A DNA stretch of 64,000 bases, taken from NCBI RefSeq assembly GCF_036227605.1, contig NZ_CP109487.1:7439501-7503500 (forward strand), written 5' to 3'. Source of the stretch: Streptomyces sp. NBC_01439 (GTDB lineage Bacteria > Actinomycetota > Actinomycetes > Streptomycetales > Streptomycetaceae). Under the pieces are notes generated by a model, which made no database searches, had not been told where the DNA came from, and was given only the letters and a program-made list of their open reading frames with translations. This document shows positions 24,020-31,900 of this stretch, piece by piece (the first letter of the stretch is position 1; each line of letters starts with the position of its first letter). The position numbers and the translations under genes are program-made.

Positions 24020-24844
24020 ATGACCACCACCCTGCGGCCGTCCGGGCCGCTCCAGCACACGGCCGACGGCGCGCGTTCGCGCCCGTACGAGATCCGGGTC
24101 AACAGCAGGCGGGTCGGCACCTTGGTGATCGCCTCGGACACCCCCTTCGGGCCGACGGTCGGCGAGATCCGCCACCTGGACGTCGAGCAGGGCGACCGGC
24201 GGCGGGGGAGGGCCACCGTGGCCGCGCTCGCCGCCGAGGAAGTGCTGCGCGGCTGGGGCTGCCGCCGGGTCCGCGTCTCGGTCCCGGCGGACTCGGAGGC
24301 GGGTCTGTGCATGGCGGAGGCCCTCGGGTACGCCGAGTACAGCCGGTACATGGCCAAGGACCTGACGGCCGAGCCGCCCGCCCTCCCCGAGGGGGTGCTG
24401 GGCCGCCCCATGACGGACGCCGAGTACGAGGGCTGGTACGCCCGGGCCGTCGATTCCTACGCCGCGAAATGGAGCGGCCGCGGCATGTCCGCCGAGGCCG
24501 CCCGCGCCAAGTCGGTCGCCGACCACGAGAGCCAGCTGCCCCGGGGCCTGGCCACCCCGGGAGCGGCCTTCGTCGTCCTGGAGGCCGCCGGGGTGCCCGT
24601 CGGACACGTGTGGCTCGCGCCGCGCGGGGCGGGCTCGTACGTCTACGACATCGAGGTCCGGGCCGAACACCGGGGACACGGGTACGGCCGCCACCTGATG
24701 GAGCTGGCCGAGCACACCGCCCTCGCCGCCGGCCACCGCCTGCTGGCGCTCCAGGTCTTCACCGACAACACCCCGGCCCTGAGGCTCTACGTCTCCCTCG
24801 GCTACCGGCCCACCGACTTCAACTACGCCAAGGACCTGATCTAG
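24020..24844 (+). CDS. Tandem GNAT acetyltransferase (two domains)
   Basis: A 274-residue protein. The N-terminal domain (~1-115) keeps EIRHLDVEQGDRRRGRATV. The C-terminal domain (~125-274) has the better acetyl-CoA motif, DIEVRAEHRGHGYGRHLM, and the closing NTPALRLYVSLGY. Twin-GNAT proteins usually bind acetyl-CoA in one half only, and the C-terminal half looks functional. The stop codon lies within a 24-bp perfect hairpin. TAGAAC lies seven nt before the ATG, and AAGGG overlaps this spacer. Confidence 0.85.
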   Translation: MTTTLRPSGPLQHTADGARSRPYEIRVNSRRVGTLVIASDTPFGPTVGEIRHLDVEQGDRRRGRATVAALAAEEVLRGWGCRRVRVSVPADSEAGLCMAEALGYAEYSRYMAKDLTAEPPALPEGVLGRPMTDAEYEGWYARAVDSYAAKWSGRGMSAEAARAKSVADHESQLPRGLATPGAAFVVLEAAGVPVGHVWLAPRGAGSYVYDIEVRAEHRGHGYGRHLMELAEHTALAAGHRLLALQVFTDNTPALRLYVSLGYRPTDFNYAKDLI

Positions 24845-24911
24845 GCCGTCTCTTCCGGATCTTGCCTCGCCAAGATCCGGAAGAGACGGCCTAGTGCCGT
24901 GACAGCACTAG
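24841..24911. terminator. Bidirectional terminator: perfect 24-bp hairpin plus overlapping second hairpin
   Basis: Bases 24841-24864 pair perfectly with 24871-24894 around a 6-nt loop (CCTCGC). The last four bases of that stem (CTAG) also start a second stem, CTAGTGC (24891-24897) with GCACTAG (24905-24911). The structure covers the stops of both convergent genes. Confidence 0.85.
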
Positions 24912-25417
24912 GCGCTCTCCCCGGCGTCCGCCAGCAGGCGGTCGGCGATCTCCTCGATACGGGCGCGCAGGTCGTCCTGGCTCTTGCCGCCGTCGAGGCG
25001 CTGCCCGTCGATCACGTACGTCGGGGTGCCGGTGACGCCGATCGCCTTGCCCTCGGCCTGGTCGGCGTCGACGATCAGGATGTGCCGCCCGTCGATCAGG
25101 GCGGTGTCGAACTCCTCGACGTCGAGCCCCAGTTCACGCGCCACGTCCAGGAGGACCGGCTCGCCGCGCTCGGCCAGCTCCGCGGTGCGCGCCAGCACGG
25201 CCTCCGCGTAGGGCCACCCCCGGCCCTGCTCGACGGCCTCCTCGGCGGCCTGCGCCGCGGCGAAGGAGTGCTTGTGCTTCTCCAGGGGGAAGTGGCGCAG
25301 CCGGATGTCCAGCCGGTCGCCGTAGCGGGCCCGCAGGGCGCGTACGTCGTCCAGGGCGCGGTGGCAGTCCGGGCACTGCAGTTCGCACCAGACGTCGAGG
25401 ATCACGGAATCGGTCAT
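24908..25417 (-). CDS. DsbA-family thiol oxidoreductase (CPDC active site)
   Basis: A 169-residue thioredoxin-fold protein. CELQCPDC puts the redox pair CPDC at residues 15-18. A helical insert follows, then GVTGTPTYVIDG supplies the cis-proline. The order matches DsbA/FrnE-like cytosolic disulfide oxidoreductases; there is no signal peptide. ATG at 25417 follows GGGAG at 9 nt; the upstream open frame lacks coding character. Its 3' end shares a hairpin with the convergent GNAT gene. Confidence 0.85.
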   Translation of the reverse strand: MTDSVILDVWCELQCPDCHRALDDVRALRARYGDRLDIRLRHFPLEKHKHSFAAAQAAEEAVEQGRGWPYAEAVLARTAELAERGEPVLLDVARELGLDVEEFDTALIDGRHILIVDADQAEGKAIGVTGTPTYVIDGQRLDGGKSQDDLRARIEEIADRLLADAGESA

Positions 25418-25613
25418 GCGGACAGTCTCCCAGCCCCCGCCCGCCCCACCGACCGGGACCCGGGCCGGCTGACCCGGACCCAGGGAGGAGGCGCGACCCG
25501 GAGATGTCCCGGAGATCCGTCCGGGCGGGCCCCGGGACCTGGCCGGAGCGGCGGCGGCCGGTGCAGGATGGATAGGGACAGATCGCCCGATCGCCGAGAG
25601 CCCGGAGGGCCCC

Positions 25614-26045
25614 ATGCTTGCCGAGACCATTTGCTCCGCGGTGTCCGTGGCGGGCCTGGGCATCGCCGCGGTCACCGCCTACCGCAAGCGCTTCCTGTCC
25701 GCCGCGCGGATCACCGCGTACGCGCTCGTACCGGTCGCCCTGGTGATGACGGGGTTCGTGGAGTGGGTGTCCGGGATGGTCTTCAACCCGACCGTCTGGG
25801 CCGGCTTCGGACTGTTGGGGGTGTCCTGGCTGCTCTTCATGACCACCCGCGCCGTCGAACGCCGCGGCCTCACCGCGTCCGAGGAGCCCGGGGCACCCGG
25901 GAAGCCGAAGAAGAAGGTCAAGGGGAGCCCGGCCGCCTCCGCACCGTCCCTGGGGGCCGGCCGGGCCGGTGCGCAGCCCCAGTCCGCCGCTCCCGCGGAT
26001 GACTTCTCCGACATCGAGGCCATTCTCAAGAAGCACGGGATCTGA
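25614..26045 (+). CDS. Three-TM membrane protein with basic cytosolic tail
   Basis: A 143-residue protein. Three hydrophobic segments lie within residues 1-80 (ICSAVSVAGLGIAAVTA, ITAYALVPVALVMTGFVEW, AGFGLLGVSWLLFMTT). They are followed by a Lys/Pro/Ala-rich tail that ends in the acidic-basic helix DDFSDIEAILKKHGI. ATG at 25614 follows GGAGG. The terminal motif, separated by a flexible linker, looks like a protein-docking peptide. Function unknown. Confidence 0.75.
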   Translation: MLAETICSAVSVAGLGIAAVTAYRKRFLSAARITAYALVPVALVMTGFVEWVSGMVFNPTVWAGFGLLGVSWLLFMTTRAVERRGLTASEEPGAPGKPKKKVKGSPAASAPSLGAGRAGAQPQSAAPADDFSDIEAILKKHGI

Positions 26046-26157
26046 GCACGGGATCCGGCCCGGACCGGGCCTCGACCACAAGATCGAGCGAACTCCCGCC
26101 CGGATGTTGGCGTGTTGAGGGCTGGTCGGTGGTGCGCTGCGCCATCATCGCCCCGAC

Positions 26158-26319
26158 ATGTTCGACACATCGCACGGTGACCCGCCGGTACCCGCCCCTG
26201 CAGTGGAGGAGCCGCGAGGCTGTCTCTTCGCGCTCTCCCAACCACCCCTGATGATCTTCCTAGCGGTGATCGGCATCCTGCTGCTGCTCGCCGCCGTGCA
26301 CGATCTCTTCCTGCTCTGA
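26158..26319 (+). CDS. Small membrane protein (53 aa) overlapping the CGNR gene antisense
   Basis: A 53-codon ORF, MFDTSHGDPPVPA then a Pro/Glu-rich head and one strong membrane helix (LMIFLAVIGILLLLA) ending HDLFLL. Its last 60 bp overlap the 3' end of the convergent CGNR zinc-finger gene. Codon third positions are mostly G/C and the helix is too regular to be chance, so it is probably real. There is no Shine-Dalgarno, and a possible TTGAGG at 26115 has a poor spacing. Function unknown. Confidence 0.5.
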   Translation: MFDTSHGDPPVPAPAVEEPRGCLFALSQPPLMIFLAVIGILLLLAAVHDLFLL

Positions 26320-26880
26320 CGCCCCCGCGTCGGCCTCCTTGCGCCGGGCCCGGTACGCCGCCACGTGCAGCCGGTTCCCGCAGGTCCGGCTGTCGCAGTA
26401 GCGCCGGGAACGGTTGCGGGACAGGTCGACGAAGGCCCGTCGACAGTCCGGGGCCTCGCAGCGGCGCAGCCGATCCTGTTCGCCGGAGACCACGATGAAG
26501 GCCAGCGCCATGCCGCCGTCGGCCGCCAGGTGGTCGCCCACCGACGCGCCCGGTGCGAAGTAGTGCACGTGCCAGTCGTAGCCGTCGTGGTCGGTCAGCT
26601 GCGGGGTGGTGCCGGCCGTGGCCACGAGCTCGTTGATCAGTATCGAAGCCGCACGCGGGTTCGGGGAGGCGAAGACCTGGGCGAACTTGCCGCGCACGGT
26701 CCGGACGCCGGCCAGGTCGCGGGCGCTGAGCTCGCCGACGTCGCTGATCGAGTACTCCTGGACGAATCCGCGCAGCTCGCCGATGTCCGAGAGCCCGTCG
26801 GGCTGGTCGGCCTCGGCCGCGGTGTTCACCAGCGCGACGACGACGTCGAGCGCGCGACGGGTGTCGTGGGGGATCTGCAC
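26260..26880 (-). CDS. CGNR zinc-finger protein
   Basis: A 206-residue protein. The N-terminal ~150 residues match the ABATE/stress-responsive domain normally paired with this finger. The C-terminus has CEAPDCRRAFVDLSRN and RRYCDSRTCGNR, four cysteines plus the CGNR motif, a DNA-binding zinc finger of actinobacterial regulators. A short Gln/Glu-rich tail overlaps a convergent small ORF by 60 bp. It probably regulates transcription; the ligand and target are unknown. Confidence 0.88.
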   Translation of the reverse strand: MQIPHDTRRALDVVVALVNTAAEADQPDGLSDIGELRGFVQEYSISDVGELSARDLAGVRTVRGKFAQVFASPNPRAASILINELVATAGTTPQLTDHDGYDWHVHYFAPGASVGDHLAADGGMALAFIVVSGEQDRLRRCEAPDCRRAFVDLSRNRSRRYCDSRTCGNRLHVAAYRARRKEADAGASEQEEIVHGGEQQQDADHR

Positions 26881-27078
26881 GGGGTCTCCCTCAGGGGCCG
26901 GGCCTGCGACGACGGGAGCCGTCGCCGCTGCCGCCCGACAATAGCGGGTCCCGAACAGCAGGCCGGCGCCGTCCGCGCGGGTGGCTTCCGCGGGAACAGC
27001 GCCGGCACTGCCGTATGTGGTTGTCCGACCCGCACCGTCGCCCCGAGTCGGACGGTGTCGAGCGGCTGGGGGCCTGGC

Positions 27079-27492
27079 TCAGCTTTCGGCCAGGATGTGG
27101 GAGAGCTCCTTGTCGAGGTCGAAGTGCCGGTGCTCGGTCCCGGGTGGAACCGCGGCGTCCGTCCGCTTGAGGAACGACTCGAGTGCTCGGGCGGGTGCTT
27201 CGAGCAGCGCTTCTCCCTCCGGTGAGCTCAGGGCGATGCAGACGACGCCCTGACCGTGGCTGCGGGACGGCCAGACGCGGACGTCGCCGGTACCGGTGGG
27301 CCGGTGGAGACCCTCCGCGAGGAGGTCGCGGGCGAACACCCATTCGACCGTCTCCTCGGCGCCGGTGTGGAAGGTGGCGTGCACGGCGTAGGGGTCGGCC
27401 GTGTCATACCGCAGGCCCGCGGGAACAGGCAGTGAGGACTCGCTCGACACAACGAGGCGCAGGTGCAGCTCGCAGCTGACCGTGGTGTTCAT
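27079..27492 (-). CDS. ssgB: SsgB, sporulation-specific cell-division activator
   Basis: A 137-residue SALP-family protein that, with SsgA, positions FtsZ for sporulation septation in aerial hyphae. The sequence (MNTTVSCELHLRLVVSSE, TADPYAVHATFHTGAEETV, VRVWPSRSHGQG, LDKELSHILAES) and length agree with SsgB as I know it from S. coelicolor. ATG at 27492 gives exactly the expected 137 residues. This gene is diagnostic for a sporulating actinomycete. Confidence 0.95.
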   Translation of the reverse strand: MNTTVSCELHLRLVVSSESSLPVPAGLRYDTADPYAVHATFHTGAEETVEWVFARDLLAEGLHRPTGTGDVRVWPSRSHGQGVVCIALSSPEGEALLEAPARALESFLKRTDAAVPPGTEHRHFDLDKELSHILAES

Positions 27493-27633
27493 AAGCGCCA
27501 GGGCCTTTCGCTCAGTGTGCGCTCGGGGATTCGCACGTCGGCGAAATCGACATGCCACCTACGGTGCCGTTGTAAACCCCTCTGACCGTTTTGCGGACCT
27601 CTGGGTCCCTCGGACGGCGGATCCAAACCCGCA

Positions 27634-27662
27634 TTCCGGTGTGCATCGGGCTCCGGTAGATT
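27634..27662 (+). promoter_or_regulatory. Promoter for the PGPGW gene (leaderless geometry)
   Basis: TTCCGG (27634-27639), 17 nt, then TAGATT (27657-27662), which ends seven nt before ATG 27670. No Shine-Dalgarno is present. Confidence 0.5.
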
Positions 27663-27669
27663 CGACTCC

Positions 27670-28164
27670 ATGAATACGGGGAGTGACCGCGGTACCCGAG
27701 GGTCTGCCGCTGACGAAGCCACCACGGAAGCCACCACCGGATCGGCCGCGGACAAGACCGCGGACGAGACCGCGGAGGCCACCGAGCAGGCGCCGCACGT
27801 ATCGAAGGCCCCGGCCTTCATCAAGTCGAACAGGAGCCTGCATCTGAGCTGGCAGGTCGGCGTCTTCATCGTCGGCCTCGCGGTGATCGCCGCCGGCGTC
27901 GCGATGCTCGTGCTGCCCGGCCCCGGCTGGGTCGCGATCTTCGCGGGCCTGGCGATCTGGGCCACCGAGTTCGCCTGGGCCCACCTCGTGCTGCGCTGGA
28001 CGAAGCGGAAGGTGACCGAGGCCGCACAGAAGGCGCTCGACCCGAAGGTCCGCCGTCGCAACATCATCCTGACCAGCGTGGGCCTCGTCATCGCGGGCGC
28101 ACTGATCGGTTTCTACCTGTGGAAGTACGGGCTCGTCCTGCCCTGGAACCTCAAGGACCAGTGA
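27670..28164 (+). CDS. PGPGW-domain (TIGR02611-like) transmembrane protein
   Basis: A 164-residue protein. The N-terminal ~50 residues are Thr/Ala/Glu-rich. Then come two membrane helices flanking VLPGPGWVAIFAGLAIWATEF, the PGPGW signature. A basic amphipathic stretch, RWTKRKVTEAAQKALDPKVRRR, precedes a last helix and WKYGLVLPW. It is a conserved actinobacterial family of unknown function. It starts without a leader; see the promoter at 27634. Confidence 0.82.
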   Translation: MNTGSDRGTRGSAADEATTEATTGSAADKTADETAEATEQAPHVSKAPAFIKSNRSLHLSWQVGVFIVGLAVIAAGVAMLVLPGPGWVAIFAGLAIWATEFAWAHLVLRWTKRKVTEAAQKALDPKVRRRNIILTSVGLVIAGALIGFYLWKYGLVLPWNLKDQ

Positions 28165-28191
28165 TGGTCAAGGAGCACCGCTGACATGCGG

Positions 28192-28197
28192 TAATGT
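28192..28197 (+). promoter_or_regulatory. -10 element of the first tRNA-Val(CAC)
   Basis: TAATGT lies 14 nt before the mature tRNA 5' end. No clear -35 is seen at the usual distance. Confidence 0.35.
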
Positions 28198-28210
28198 TTG
28201 CGGTGCGTCC

Positions 28211-28282
28211 GGGCGATTAGCTCAGTGGGAGAGCACTTCGTTCACACCGAAGGGGTCACTGGTTCGAACCCAGTATCGCCCA
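28211..28282 (+). tRNA. tRNA-Val(CAC), copy 1
   Basis: Acceptor GGGCGAT/ATCGCCC, anticodon stem CTTCG/CGAAG with loop TTCACAC (anticodon CAC, reads GTG), T arm GGTTCGAACCC, discriminator A. CCA is not encoded. A 17-bp hairpin terminator follows. Confidence 0.95.
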
Positions 28283-28288
28283 CCCGGA

Positions 28289-28327
28289 CCGGAGGCCCGG
28301 AGACTTTCACAGTCTCCGGGCCTCCGG
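28289..28327. terminator. 17-bp hairpin terminator between tRNA-Val and the convergent membrane-protein gene
   Basis: Bases 28289-28305 pair perfectly with 28311-28327 around TTCAC. It can serve both directions. Confidence 0.85.
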
Positions 28328-28331
28328 CGTT

Positions 28332-30680
28332 TCACCGGAGCCGGCCGATCGCGGCCCGCAGTCGGCGGGCGTCGCGCAGCCGCCGCTCGTACGTCGCTCC
28401 CACCGCCAGCAGCAGCAGGCCCGCCAGGGCCGGCGGCACCCAGCGCGGGAGCGCCCCCGCGACCTGCACCACGTACGGGGCCAGCTCGTGCACCGCCACC
28501 GCCGCCAGCACGGCACCGCCGAGCAGGAGCGGAGCCTGGAGCCGCCACCGGGCGCCCAGCAGGGTCACCACCAGCGCGGCCGCCCCCAGCAACAGCGGGC
28601 GCAGCCAGCCCGCGTCCCCCCAGGCCGCCAACAGGCTCGGCACCAGCGTTGCCGCCAGACCCGGGCCGTACGCCGTCCAGGACGAGGCCTGCGGGTCCCG
28701 ACGGCGCCGCAGCAGACCCACCATGAGGGCGGGCACCGTCACCGGCAGCGCGTAGGCCTCCGGTGCGCTCACCCCCGCCTCGGCCAGCCGCACCCAGGTC
28801 GCCGCCGCGAACAGGGCCCCCGCCGCCCAGCCCAGCACCCGCCGGTCCGGCCGCACCGCGGCGCCGGCGCAGACCACCCCGGCCAGCGCCAGGACCAGCG
28901 CCAGGGTTCCGGCCCGCCCGGCCGACAGGCCCACCGCCACGGCGCCCGCCACGGCCGCCGCGATCTCGACGGGCAGCCGGACCCCGCCCAGCCGCGGCCC
29001 GAGGGCCGCCGCCAGCGCCGGGACCGCGAGCACCGGCAGCGCCCACCACACCACCGCCAGGTCCGACACCGCTCCCGCCGCCACCAGGACGCCAGTGGCG
29101 TACCCGACCGCGCACACGGCCGCCCCGGCCCGGACCGGGCGCGGAGCCGCCCCGTACGCCGCTGCCGCCGCGCAGCCCGCGCCCAGCAGACCCCAGACCG
29201 CGAAGGTCGCCGCCCGACCGTCCAGCGCGCCCAGGGACACGTTCGCGGCGCCCGTCAGGGCACACACGGCGGCCGTGGTCCGGGCCCCGCGCGCCGGGGA
29301 GCGCAGGGCGAGGACGCCCGCCGCGCCCGTCACCGCGAGCTGCGCGGCGAGCACCGCCACCACCGGGAACCCGAGCAGTACCGGGGCCGCGAACAGCCCC
29401 GCCCAGGCCGAGGCCACCGCCACCACCAACGGCTCCGGCCGGGACAGCGCCCGCGCGAGCCACCCGGCCGCCCCGGCCGCGATCAGCAGGGTCAGCGCGA
29501 CCGCCGCCCCCGGCAGGTACGGGTCCCGCGCCGGGGTCGTCGCCGCCCACACCTCGTCCAGCACCCGCAGCGGGGCCACCAGGGCCGCGACCGCCGCGGC
29601 ACCCGCCCACAGCGCCGCGAGCGACGCCACCGCGACACCGGCCCGGGCCGACCCGTTCCGGACCGCCGCCGGGAGCGCGCCGGCCCGTACCGCCGCCAGC
29701 AGCGGCAGCGCCAGCAGCAGGTGCACCAGCACCGTCCACGCCGGGTCCAGCCCGGGCCGGGCCAGCCCGCCCAGGCCGGCCACCGCCGCCAGGGCGCCGG
29801 TCAGCGCCGCGGCCGAGGCGCGCGGCTCCCGCCAGGCCGCCGCCACCCCGAGGGTCGCGCCGGCCAGCAGCAGCGCAGCCGGGGCCAGGGCCTGCGCCGC
29901 CGACCCGGCCGACCACGACTGGGCCACCCCGATCAGCAGCGCGCCCGCGCCCGTCACCGCCGCCGGGATCGCCGCCGCCCTGACCCGCACGGCGAGCGCC
30001 GCATCCAGTACGGCCGTCGCCAGCAGCGCCCAGCCGAGCGCCTGCGGGCCCGGCCGTACGGCCAGAGCAGCCAGCGGCAGCGCGAACTGCGCCGCCAGCA
30101 CCGCGGCCGGCAGCGGGATCCGCAGCTTCCGCAGCCCCGAGCCGTAGCCGGCCCACGCGGCCGCCAGCACGGCGGCCGCCCCCGCCGCGTAACCGGTGCC
30201 GTCCGTGTCCGGCATGCCGACCGCGTACAGCGCGTACGCATCGAGCACCGTCAGCAGCAGGCCGACCGCCGCGACCGACTCCGCCGTCGACCGCAGCCCG
30301 CGGCGCAGCAGGAGCACGGGCGTGCCCAGCGCCGCCGCCGTCACCGCGGCGAGCACCGCCGAGCGTCCGGCGATCCCCATGGACCCCCAGCTGACCAGCG
30401 TGAACGCGAGCGCCGCGACCGCCAGCAGTACCGCGCCCAAGGTGAGCAGCACGTTCTGCGCGCTCGGCGCGGAGGCCTCCTTCGCGGGACCGGCGGGGCC
30501 GGTGGGCCCGCCGGTCGCGGCCGGGCCCCAGCGGACCGGGGCGGGCACACTGCCGGGCTGGCGCAGCAGCCGCAGCAGCCAGTCCCGGCGGCCCAGCAAG
30601 TACAGCCGCCGGGCATCGAGTTGGGCCAGCTCACGGTCGATGAGCGCCAGCTCTTCGGCGGGCGGCAGAGGCGTGTTCAT
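28332..30680 (-). CDS. Very large polytopic membrane protein (782 aa), function unknown
   Basis: A 782-residue protein. Residues 1-45 form a charged helical head (PPAEELALIDRELAQLDARR), then a linker, then roughly two dozen Ala/Leu/Val-rich membrane helices to the C-terminus, ending in a basic tail. No substrate-binding or catalytic motif was recognised. The style resembles the large SCO7613-type actinobacterial membrane proteins without their zinc ribbon; that link is a guess. ATG at 30680 follows a minimal GGA. Two near-identical tRNA-Val genes flank it. Confidence 0.75.
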   Translation of the reverse strand: MNTPLPPAEELALIDRELAQLDARRLYLLGRRDWLLRLLRQPGSVPAPVRWGPAATGGPTGPAGPAKEASAPSAQNVLLTLGAVLLAVAALAFTLVSWGSMGIAGRSAVLAAVTAAALGTPVLLLRRGLRSTAESVAAVGLLLTVLDAYALYAVGMPDTDGTGYAAGAAAVLAAAWAGYGSGLRKLRIPLPAAVLAAQFALPLAALAVRPGPQALGWALLATAVLDAALAVRVRAAAIPAAVTGAGALLIGVAQSWSAGSAAQALAPAALLLAGATLGVAAAWREPRASAAALTGALAAVAGLGGLARPGLDPAWTVLVHLLLALPLLAAVRAGALPAAVRNGSARAGVAVASLAALWAGAAAVAALVAPLRVLDEVWAATTPARDPYLPGAAVALTLLIAAGAAGWLARALSRPEPLVVAVASAWAGLFAAPVLLGFPVVAVLAAQLAVTGAAGVLALRSPARGARTTAAVCALTGAANVSLGALDGRAATFAVWGLLGAGCAAAAAYGAAPRPVRAGAAVCAVGYATGVLVAAGAVSDLAVVWWALPVLAVPALAAALGPRLGGVRLPVEIAAAVAGAVAVGLSAGRAGTLALVLALAGVVCAGAAVRPDRRVLGWAAGALFAAATWVRLAEAGVSAPEAYALPVTVPALMVGLLRRRRDPQASSWTAYGPGLAATLVPSLLAAWGDAGWLRPLLLGAAALVVTLLGARWRLQAPLLLGGAVLAAVAVHELAPYVVQVAGALPRWVPPALAGLLLLAVGATYERRLRDARRLRAAIGRLR

Positions 30681-30725
30681 ATCCGGAGTGTGGCGGCGGT
30701 CACGCAGTCAGGACATGGGCGTGCG

Positions 30726-30746
30726 TACTCAGATGTGCCCTGAGTA
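30726..30746. promoter_or_regulatory. Inverted repeat TACTCAG-N7-CTGAGTA upstream of the large membrane protein
   Basis: TACTCAG (30726-30732) and CTGAGTA (30740-30746) are a perfect 7-bp inverted repeat, 46 bp before the start codon at 30680. This is a typical position for a dimeric repressor. The regulator is unknown. Confidence 0.4.
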
Positions 30747-30789
30747 GGTACCTGACGTACGGCCCGCGGGCCCCATCGGGAGAAGCGGT

Positions 30790-30818
30790 TTGAACCAGCC
30801 CCGAGCCTTCTGTATTGT
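30790..30818 (+). promoter_or_regulatory. Promoter of the second tRNA-Val(CAC)
   Basis: TTGAAC (30790-30795), 17-nt spacer, TATTGT (30813-30818): close to consensus, with transcription start expected ~7 nt before the mature tRNA. Confidence 0.75.
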
Positions 30819-30831
30819 TCAGTCCGTTCCC

Positions 30832-30903
30832 GGGCGATTAGCTCAGCGGGAGAGCACTTCGTTCACACCGAAGGGGTCACTGGTTCGATCCCAGTATCGC
30901 CCA
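30832..30903 (+). tRNA. tRNA-Val(CAC), copy 2
   Basis: Same cloverleaf as the copy at 28211, differing only at one D-loop base and one T-loop base (GGTTCGATCCC). Anticodon CAC. CCA is not encoded. A hairpin terminator follows. Confidence 0.95.
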
Positions 30904-30910
30904 CCGGGAC

Positions 30911-30940
30911 AGGCCGGTCCGTCACTGACGGACCGGCCTT
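30911..30940 (+). terminator. Terminator of tRNA-Val copy 2
   Basis: AGGCCGGTCCGTC (30911-30923) pairs with 30927-30939 around ACT: a 13-bp stem. It also faces the 3' end of the convergent exonuclease gene. Confidence 0.85.
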
Positions 30941-30970
30941 CCGCATTCCGGGCGCCTTCGAACACCGCTC

Positions 30971-31696
30971 CTACGCCGCCGTCGACAGGTCCGGTCGCAG
31001 CGGCCAGTGCGGATCCACCGGCTCCGGCGTCCCCTGGCGCGCGAACCACGCCTGCAGACCCCGCGCCTGCGCCGCGTGCCACACCGCCTGGAGGGTGTGC
31101 AGCTCGGCCGGCGTCAGCCGCTCCAGCCGGGCCGCGAACCGCCGCCCCACCGCCCGGACGAGTTCCAGCGAGGCCGTCGCGTCCGCCGCCGCGTCGTGCG
31201 CGCCCTCCAGCTCGATCCCGTAGTGCGCGCACAGGTCCGTCAGCGTCCGACGGCCCTTGCGGTAGCGGTCCAGGTGCTTGTCCAACACCCGCGGGTCCAG
31301 CACCGTCAACGGCCGGTCGTCCAGGTACCGCGACAGCGAGGACGCCCGGTGCCGGCGCAACTCCCGGTCCAGCAGCGTCAGATCGAACGGCGCGTTCATC
31401 ACCACCACCGGCCGTCCGGCCACCTGCTGCTCCCCGAGCGCCCGGGCTATCTCCTCCACCACCGGGGCGGGCCAGCGCCCGTGACGCTGCAGGTGCTCGT
31501 CGGTCAGCCCGTGCACTTCCGTAGCGCCCGGGGGCACCGGAATCCCGGGATTGACCAGCCAGCGCGTGGTGCGGACCCGGCCGCCCGCACACTCCTGGAC
31601 GATGAGCGCGGCGGACACGATCCGGTCCTGCTCGACGTCCACCCCGGTGGTCTCCGTGTCGAATGCGGCCAGCGGGCCCTCGTACCAGCGTGTCAT
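30971..31696 (-). CDS. DnaQ-like 3'-5' exonuclease (DEDDh family)
   Basis: A 241-residue nuclease. The exonuclease motifs are ordered as in DEDDh enzymes: AAFDTETTGVD (Exo I), NAPFDLTLLDRE (Exo II) and GAHDAAADATAS (Exo III, H-x4-D). HGLTDEHL is the conserved loop after strand 3. A ~50-residue C-terminal extension (LHTLQAVWHAAQARG) follows. ATG at 31696 has GAGGAG 6 nt upstream. It is a stand-alone proofreading or RNase-T-like enzyme; the substrate is not determined. Divergent from the DUF4365 pair. Confidence 0.88.
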   Translation of the reverse strand: MTRWYEGPLAAFDTETTGVDVEQDRIVSAALIVQECAGGRVRTTRWLVNPGIPVPPGATEVHGLTDEHLQRHGRWPAPVVEEIARALGEQQVAGRPVVVMNAPFDLTLLDRELRRHRASSLSRYLDDRPLTVLDPRVLDKHLDRYRKGRRTLTDLCAHYGIELEGAHDAAADATASLELVRAVGRRFAARLERLTPAELHTLQAVWHAAQARGLQAWFARQGTPEPVDPHWPLRPDLSTAA

Positions 31697-31900
31697 GGCG
31701 AACTCCTCGTCCCCGAGCGGCGGGTGGGGCTTCCTGGACACACGACCCCGCCGCATCGGTGATACCCGGGCTGTTTGCCCCGTACGCCGTTTGCGGGCAG
31801 TCGGGTGCGGAGACAACTTCCCTGGGGGACCGTACGCATGACCGGTCGTCACCCCGCACCGCTCGCGGCAGAGCCCGCAAGGCATGGGGGAGCCGGCGCC

